Shown: positions 29,604 through 35,207 of the stretch, in pieces
Layout of the letters: each line of letters opens with the position of its first letter
How positions within the stretch are numbered: position 1 is the stretch's first letter
Assembly (NCBI GenBank): GCA_013216195.1
Contig: JABSOQ010000023.1
Location: 1-35,207 of the forward strand
Reading direction: 5' to 3'
Length of the DNA stretch: 35,207 nucleotides
DNA from: Bdellovibrionales bacterium
Lineage (GTDB): Bacteria > Bdellovibrionota > Bdellovibrionia > Bdellovibrionales > UBA1609
Notes under the pieces: generated by a model
What the model was told of the DNA's origin: nothing
What the model saw: the letters and a program-made list of their open reading frames with translations, nothing else
Databases searched by the model: none
Program-made: the position numbers and the translations under genes

Positions 29604-30404
29604 ATGCAACGGTTTTGGGCATTATGTTTCTTTATAGTCTTAGTTGGCTGCGGCGAGACCTCATTTGAAGCTCGCAGTATCGATCTCGATTCACTTGGTG
29701 AAAATAATGATTTCTCTGACGTTGAAATCGAGGACGACTTCCCGGCTCCCGAGGATGAGCCTCCAGTTGAGCCGATTGTCATTGAAGAGCCACCTCAAAG
29801 AGATCCTGCAGAGCAACCTACGCCTCCGAGCTTTAAAGTTGATACCTTTTTCTTAGAATCACAAACCTTTCAGTTAGCTCGCGGACCAGCTCTTCGATGG
29901 GGTGGTTGCGAACCGGGCTACGAATCGCAAGGCGGCTATAACAGTGACACCCGCTGCGGTCGCGCCTTTTTTCATCCGGCGTTCTCAGAGCAATTGAACC
30001 AAGCCTTTTTTAAATGTGTTCAAGTGTCAGCGCGAGAGGCAGGTTACGCCGAGCCTGCTAGAGTCTTCATAAATCACTTGGGCAGCTACAATGATCGCAA
30101 TGCCAGAAACTCAAGTCGTTTAAGCAATCATGCTTTTGCACGGGCCCTCGACATCTCTAGTTTTTTGATTTACGACGAGCAAGACAACCTCACTAAAGTC
30201 AGCACCCTTTTGAGAAACTATACGGGCGCTCAAGCTGTTTTTTACGACTCTTTCCGGAGCTGTTGGAAAGATCACCTCTCTGAAAATTGCACACCAGGGC
30301 AGACCGAATACAAAGGGTCAATTGGACACGCTAGCTCAGAGCTTGGCGGCAACAGTTTACATAATGACCACATACATCTGTCATTTCCGAGATGTGCAGG
30401 ATAG
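29604..30404 (+). CDS. lipoprotein with extensin-like / DD-carboxypeptidase-fold C-terminal domain
   Basis: Lipobox 'IVLVGCG'; Pro/Glu-rich linker; 'SRLSNHAFARALDISSF...GNSLHNDHIHLSF' metallo-DD-peptidase-type motifs. Confidence 0.8.
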   Translation: MQRFWALCFFIVLVGCGETSFEARSIDLDSLGENNDFSDVEIEDDFPAPEDEPPVEPIVIEEPPQRDPAEQPTPPSFKVDTFFLESQTFQLARGPALRWGGCEPGYESQGGYNSDTRCGRAFFHPAFSEQLNQAFFKCVQVSAREAGYAEPARVFINHLGSYNDRNARNSSRLSNHAFARALDISSFLIYDEQDNLTKVSTLLRNYTGAQAVFYDSFRSCWKDHLSENCTPGQTEYKGSIGHASSELGGNSLHNDHIHLSFPRCAG

Positions 30405-30421
30405 GACAGGGAGAATTCGCT

Positions 30422-30847
30422 ATGATCAAGTTGCTCATCACCTCTACCCTCGCTCTGTTAGCTTCGAGCGCTTACGCAGAACCTAGCAATATTCGAGTTT
30501 TGCATTCTGGCACTAGTCAAAACGGTTACCACTACTTCATAACTGCACGCGAAGCGAGCCACGTTCTCGGACAAAAGTTTCAAGTCGAGCTCCGCTACTC
30601 GTGTGACAACTCAAAGCACACACACGAAGCTTTAGAAGCGCCAGTGCAAGACTCTTTTTCTGTTTGTGACCTTGACCCAAACTCAATCAAACTGAACCTG
30701 CAAAAATCAGCAATGGCACTTAAGGTGAAAGCGGCAGATCTAGATAGCTATTACGACCAGGTCGGCCAAGGGCTAGAAAGCCCCATCTTATACTGTGAAA
30801 CCAAGACTCAAGTCCGTTCATTTTCACTGAAACAAATCTGCAACTGA
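30422..30847 (+). CDS. hypothetical secreted protein
   Basis: ATG at 30422 (MIKLLITSTLALLASSAYA signal peptide) after a GGGAG ribosome-binding site; the longer start at 30392 overlaps the previous gene. Confidence 0.75.
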   Translation: MIKLLITSTLALLASSAYAEPSNIRVLHSGTSQNGYHYFITAREASHVLGQKFQVELRYSCDNSKHTHEALEAPVQDSFSVCDLDPNSIKLNLQKSAMALKVKAADLDSYYDQVGQGLESPILYCETKTQVRSFSLKQICN

Positions 30848-31014
30848 ACTGTTTCAGTTCAATACAAAAGTCTCAAACCAACAGGACCAAAGTGGATACA
30901 ATGCTGATTTCTAAGCTGAGAGAGAGTGCTTTGTCGTTTATTATTGAAGTGTTAACACAGTAAAAGCAGCACCTACCGATAAGATTACAGGTAGGTAATG
31001 TAGGAGATTGTCGT

Positions 31015-31173
31015 TTGAGTTTTTTGAATGCTCATTTGATTCTGAAGAAAAAGTACATCATGGCATTTTTGCTAATCGCTGTGTGCACAACTGCGGCCCA
31101 AGGCCTTATTTAGTGGAGCCTTATTTCTCAAGAGGGAAACTCAAAAGTCATCAACTTAGCTGGGCGCCAGCGT
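31015..31173 (+). other. interrupted 5' portion of the sensor histidine kinase gene, with in-frame TAG at 31111-31113
   Basis: TTG start after AGGAG: LSFLNAHLILKKKYIMAFLLIAVCTTAAQGLI*WSLISQEGNSKVINLAGRQR, in frame with the ORF at 31174. Confidence 0.65.
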
Positions 31174-32430
31174 ATGCTGAGCCAAAGAGTGGTCAAATTT
31201 GCTTTGATGCTTGACCAGCACCGCAGCAGCAAAAAAGAGACTGAGTATCTGGCATTAGAGCTTAAAACCAGCTTGGAGCTACTTGTTACCACCCACAAAA
31301 ATCTTAAAAATGGCAACGCCGAACTCGAAATCGACGCTGCATTTACAGACGAGATCGGAGAAGCCTACACAGCTCTAGATCCATCTTTAAAGCGCTTACA
31401 ATCAAGCGCTGAGTGCGTGCTGATGAACTGTGAGACCAAGGATGCAGCACTAGAGAAACTTTTCGCAGAGTCTGAACCTTTCTTGAAAAACATGAACCTC
31501 ATTGTGAAAATGAGTGAGCTGCACTCGAGTAGCCAAGTTGTTTTGCTGTCTCGCCTGGAGATCGGCTTCTATTTGGCAATATTGTTGCTGATGGGCTATG
31601 AGATATTTTTCGTGATGTTTCCGATGAACAAAATGTTAGCTGATCAACTTCGAGACCTAGCTATGCACCGCCAAGCTCTTTATCAAAAGGCACGCATGGC
31701 CTCGATTGGAGAACTGGCTGGCGGTGTTGCTCATGAGGTGAACAACCCACTAGCGATTATCAAAGGCTATCTTATCGCCTTGCAAAAGCACGCCAAGTTC
31801 CTAGAAGATGAAACTTTCCGCCATGGTCTTTCTAAAATCGAGTCTGCTAGGGAAAGAATCACTGGTATCATCGCCGGCATGAAAGCCTTCTCTCGTCCTG
31901 AGCAAGGCCGACCGTCTCAATTGAACTTAGCTGAAACTGTAGAGGAGTCTGTGAAAATCATTAGAGGTCTTTTCGAATCAGAAGGCCAAAACTTTGTCTT
32001 CACCGTTGACGAAAGCGCCAAAGGTGCATTCATCACCGCCGACAAAAGTAAATTTCAGCAAGCACTTGTGAACGTGTTGACGAATGCCAAACAAGCCAAC
32101 GATGACAAAAATGGCCGCAAGATCAGCATTCAACTTGAGTATGCCGATGATGTCGCTCAGATCAGGGTCCGAGATGAAGGCCCTGGTGTTTCGAGTGATA
32201 TTTCTCAAAGAATTTTTGACCCCTTCTTCACAACAAGAGCTGGTCAGCATGCTGTGGGCATGGGGCTCGCTATCGTCTACAGCTTCGTAAATGAAATGGG
32301 TGGAACGCTTAACTTCAGTAACAAGCAGCCAGGAGCTGAATTCGTCATGCAACTGCCCGCCTCGGCCGTTGATGCCAAGAAGGCTTCCTCAGAGAGGACC
32401 ACAAGTTCTCCGCAAGACTTAGCCTCATAA
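31174..32430 (+). CDS. sensor histidine kinase with PilJ-type (type IV pili methyl-accepting) sensor region
   Basis: Sensor '(VINLAGRQR)MLSQRVVKFALML', H-box 'GELAGGVAHEVNNPLAIIKGYL', N-box 'NVLTNAKQANDD', 'VRDEGPGVSSDISQRIFDPFFTTR', 'GMGLAIVYSFV'. Confidence 0.9.
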   Translation: MLSQRVVKFALMLDQHRSSKKETEYLALELKTSLELLVTTHKNLKNGNAELEIDAAFTDEIGEAYTALDPSLKRLQSSAECVLMNCETKDAALEKLFAESEPFLKNMNLIVKMSELHSSSQVVLLSRLEIGFYLAILLLMGYEIFFVMFPMNKMLADQLRDLAMHRQALYQKARMASIGELAGGVAHEVNNPLAIIKGYLIALQKHAKFLEDETFRHGLSKIESARERITGIIAGMKAFSRPEQGRPSQLNLAETVEESVKIIRGLFESEGQNFVFTVDESAKGAFITADKSKFQQALVNVLTNAKQANDDKNGRKISIQLEYADDVAQIRVRDEGPGVSSDISQRIFDPFFTTRAGQHAVGMGLAIVYSFVNEMGGTLNFSNKQPGAEFVMQLPASAVDAKKASSERTTSSPQDLAS

Positions 32431-32502
32431 TTCAATCTGATCGCCAAACCAATAATTCTTTTCTGCACACGCACTCGAATCATCTGTGCACAATGCTCAA
32501 GA

Positions 32503-32526
32503 CAACCAACAACCAACAACCAACAA
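32503..32526. repeat. heptanucleotide tandem repeat (AACCAAC)x3
   Basis: gac AACCAAC AACCAAC AACCAAC AATT, between two convergent genes. Confidence 0.85.
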
Positions 32527-32586
32527 TTAATGGTGAATGGTCGCGCAGCTTAGAATCTCATTGTGCAATCGGCTGCTTCGTCTTTA

Positions 32587-33480
32587 TCAATGATCGTGGG
32601 AGTGCCCACGCTCTAATGACCCATGCGAGTCATGCGAGTGGTTTGGGTAGCTGTTAAGAATTTCACCCGTACTGGCGCTTACCAACAGCGTAAAAGACTC
32701 AGCCTTTGAGATTTGGGTCACCAAATGCCAGGCCAGATCAAATTCTCCGTCAGTTTTAGCGAAGATAATCGGTTCGTTCACCATGGGCACAACTCGAAAG
32801 ACACCCTGCTCTTGGTAAGGAGCTCGAGCGATATTTGTGGCCTCCGCAAGATTGTATTTTATAGTGACATTAAAATCCTCGGGTACTTTTTGCAGTTGAT
32901 TCACAATCATATAAACCGACTGATCTTCTTTTTTGACCTGAAGTCTGACATAAGAGTCATAGACCTGATACCCGTGGCTTTGCTGTTCAAATTGAAAGGG
33001 CTGGGTAAGGCTCGTGCCTTTACTGTTTTTGCCCTCTTGCACAAGAGCACCTTCGGGCAGACCATAGGCACTCGCAAACTCGCTAGCCAAGTCAAAGGCT
33101 GCCTTACGGCTAAGATCAGACAGAGGGATATTCGGCCCCAATACCGCTCGGCTACCCTCAGGAGTTTGCATAACTTTGAACGGACTCATTGCTTTTTCAT
33201 TAAGCCAACTCATGTAAGCTTCGTTGTCTTCAATCGCCTGGGGCATACGCTCTTTTTTCGTAGCGTTCGATGCCAGGTCTTTCGATTCTGTGGTGCTATC
33301 CTTCACTACAACGTCTGATGCCTCAGCTGAGCTCTTTTTCTGGTTCTCATATTTGTGTTCCTTAGATGCTTGAGACCTTTTCTTAGCTTGATCTGAATCA
33401 GATGAGAGAAGACTCCAGGCAATCGCAACAAAAGCTACAGCCGCAAGTATCCAAATGTAGTTTTTTAAAGATTTGCTCAT
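32587..33480 (-). CDS. stand-alone thermolysin-type propeptide-like (FTP/PepSY) membrane-anchored protein with His-rich C-terminus
   Basis: N-terminal TM anchor; 'FQFEQQSHGYQVYDSYVRLQVKKEDQSVYMIVNQLQKV' FTP-like, 'LAWHLVTQISKAESFTLLVSASTGEILNSY' PepSY-like; no HEXXH; tail HSHDSHGSLERGHSHDH. Confidence 0.75.
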   Translation of the reverse strand: MSKSLKNYIWILAAVAFVAIAWSLLSSDSDQAKKRSQASKEHKYENQKKSSAEASDVVVKDSTTESKDLASNATKKERMPQAIEDNEAYMSWLNEKAMSPFKVMQTPEGSRAVLGPNIPLSDLSRKAAFDLASEFASAYGLPEGALVQEGKNSKGTSLTQPFQFEQQSHGYQVYDSYVRLQVKKEDQSVYMIVNQLQKVPEDFNVTIKYNLAEATNIARAPYQEQGVFRVVPMVNEPIIFAKTDGEFDLAWHLVTQISKAESFTLLVSASTGEILNSYPNHSHDSHGSLERGHSHDH

Positions 33481-34757
33481 TTCATTGTTATCGGCTCAAT
33501 GCCACGAGCAGAAAAGGCATTTCGCAACCTAGCCGAATGTCGAGAGCCAAACAGATTTTGATCGATGGTTAAAATCTTATCGAGTGCGGTTCGAAAGGTG
33601 TCGACGCTGTTGATGGGGCTCAAGTGCTCGATAAACAACTGCTCTAGCTCCTTTTCCTGCCCTGCCGCTTTAGCGTCTAGATAGGCCTCCCACCAAGCAG
33701 AGGTGTAGGCTAAGGCTAATGTGTAAAAATGGCCGTTAGCATTGAAACCAAACGTGCCAGGGCGCTCAAATAGAAAATCAATATCAGGCGCTCCAACGGC
33801 AGCTGGGTTTCGTGGCAAGTTCATCTGCCCGAAAGATCCAATTAAATCGTTGGATCTTACATTGAGCATACCCGGGCTGTTTTGAAACATGAGTGCTGAG
33901 TGAAAATCGGCTTGTGCCTCATTGATGGCTCCAGTGCAGCCCTCTGCCTGGTTACAGCAGCGAGTTCCTGCACACTCTCTATGAGTCGAGTTACTTTGCC
34001 TGTTCATATTGAGGTCTGATGCATAAGCAGCCACGGCATGACCGAACTCATGCACAACCACTTCACCCATCAGGGCTACCTCATGCGGGTTTCCAAAAGA
34101 GTTATTGAAGAATCCAAGCCTCAACGAAAAATCGAAGGGGCTAAAACTTCCATTGTTAAAACTGCCATCAAAGGCCTCTACCGTTAGCCCCTGACCTTGA
34201 GCAGGAGACCCACCGTTAGATTCGAAATATTCATTGGTAGCCATCAACCAGTAGTAGGCCGAGACTTGGCTCAAATGCTTATCTGGGTCGTTACCTTGGT
34301 ACAAATACTTGAAGTCACCAGCTGGCGCTCTCCCTGTTCGAGAAGCCCCGGCATTCAAAACGCGAATAGTTGAGTTCTGCAAAAAACCTGTGCTGTCTAA
34401 ATCGTCAATCTTAACGCCGAAGGTCTGGAGATCCGTGAGGTCAGAAGTGTAACTGTACCGAGTCATCTGACCGCCATTAGCCTCTACCACGTTTTTAAAA
34501 AACAGACAGGCATCGAACTCAGGATCTTCCAAACAATCAAGACCTCGAGCAGGTGGAATCACGGTGTTGTCATCTCGGTTGCCAGACCCATCATTGTTTG
34601 AGCCTGAAGAGGCGCTATTCACTTGTGCCGGGGAGCCAATACCGTTACCGGTTAGGCCACTAACACCTTTGCCAATCTCGTTCACAAGACCGCTTTGACA
34701 GTTCTGAAATAAAAAAATCAAAGGTATGACAAAGAGGATTGGGATCAATTTCTTCAA
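33477..34757 (-). CDS. thermolysin-like (gluzincin, M4/M36-type) zinc metallopeptidase lipoprotein without its own propeptide
   Basis: Lipobox 'IFLFQNC'; 'EVVVHEFGHAVAAYASDLN' (HEXXH) and 'GAINEAQADFHSALMF' (cf. thermolysin GALNExxSD); 'GHFYTLALAYTSAWWEAYLDA' in the C-terminal region. Confidence 0.75.
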   Translation of the reverse strand: MKKLIPILFVIPLIFLFQNCQSGLVNEIGKGVSGLTGNGIGSPAQVNSASSGSNNDGSGNRDDNTVIPPARGLDCLEDPEFDACLFFKNVVEANGGQMTRYSYTSDLTDLQTFGVKIDDLDSTGFLQNSTIRVLNAGASRTGRAPAGDFKYLYQGNDPDKHLSQVSAYYWLMATNEYFESNGGSPAQGQGLTVEAFDGSFNNGSFSPFDFSLRLGFFNNSFGNPHEVALMGEVVVHEFGHAVAAYASDLNMNRQSNSTHRECAGTRCCNQAEGCTGAINEAQADFHSALMFQNSPGMLNVRSNDLIGSFGQMNLPRNPAAVGAPDIDFLFERPGTFGFNANGHFYTLALAYTSAWWEAYLDAKAAGQEKELEQLFIEHLSPINSVDTFRTALDKILTIDQNLFGSRHSARLRNAFSARGIEPITMK

Positions 34758-35051
34758 GGCGCCCCCTTGTTTGTTCAGTGATTCTCTCCCTTTATTCTAA
34801 AAACTCCTCCTCAAACTGCCAAATTTCTAACAGTCTCAGTCTCACAATGAGACACTGTAAATAACTTTAACGGTGATGGATGGCTTGCGAGACTCTGGCT
34901 CTGCAACTATTCGGTGCATAACTACCGATAAGGTGAGACGGAGCAATCCAGCTGCTAGGGCGGCAAAGAATCTAGTATCCCTCCTGCAAACTAGAGAAGT
35001 TTGGCAAAAAATGCTTAAAGCCTAGGCAGTTACCTGGCCGATAATCTTAAT

Positions 35052-35207
35052 GTGAGAACAAAATGTTATGTTGTATTCTTTAGTTTGAGTGTAGCTCTTG
35101 GGCTTCCTGCCCAGGCGGAGGGTGAGGCTTACCAACAGTGCTTCAATGCCCTAGAAAAGCGCATTCAGTCTTACTGCAACTGTGAGATCGTCGGCAATGA
35201 GGTGCTC
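35052..35207 (+). CDS. secreted hypothetical protein, partial (runs off window end)
   Basis: GTG start: VRTKCYVVFFSLSVALGLPAQAEGEAYQQCFNALEKRIQSYCNCEIVGNEVL..., signal-peptide-like N-terminus, open to the window edge. Confidence 0.55.
   Translation, partial: MRTKCYVVFFSLSVALGLPAQAEGEAYQQCFNALEKRIQSYCNCEIVGNEVL

Noticed and set aside
31008-31214. 68-aa ORF overlapping the kinase 5' end
   Set aside because: Different frame from the kinase; the kinase frame continues upstream as a TM segment and explains the sequence better.
32713-33318. 201-aa plus-strand ORF antisense to the propeptide-like gene
   Set aside because: The minus-strand protein has clear domain-like sequence; the antisense ORF is a codon-bias shadow.
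34860-35000. c-di-GMP-I riboswitch
   Set aside because: Only loose resemblance by eye; conserved GCAAACC and GGGACGCAAAGCC blocks not found.

Overview
The window looks like chromosomal DNA from a Gram-negative bacterium. The many secreted or lipoprotein hypotheticals and cell-wall-active enzymes suggest a Bdellovibrio-like lineage, but that is an inference. Left third, minus strand: a tightly packed queA-tgt-yajC-secD-secF-recJ-queC-DUF366-like-SBP5-acyltransferase block with several overlapping genes. Middle: secreted hypothetical proteins, an SBP3-type periplasmic protein, a tRNA-Leu(GAG), a trypsin-like (DegP-type) serine protease and an L,D-transpeptidase-family protein. Right: an RND pump plus TolC pair with no adaptor gene, a TSUP permease divergent from a LysR regulator, an extensin/DD-peptidase-like lipoprotein, a sensor histidine kinase, and a two-gene unit. 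In that unit a thermolysin-like lipoprotein metallopeptidase overlaps a separate gene for a stand-alone FTP/PepSY-type propeptide. The most interesting observations are (1) the split thermolysin-like protease and propeptide operon, (2) a histidine kinase whose conserved N-terminus is cut by an in-frame TAG, (3) a pair of overlapping micro-ORFs with a dedicated terminator in an apparently empty gap (17.1-17.8 kb), and (4) the DUF366-like gene coupled to queC. No CRISPR array, rRNA or intact mobile element was seen.
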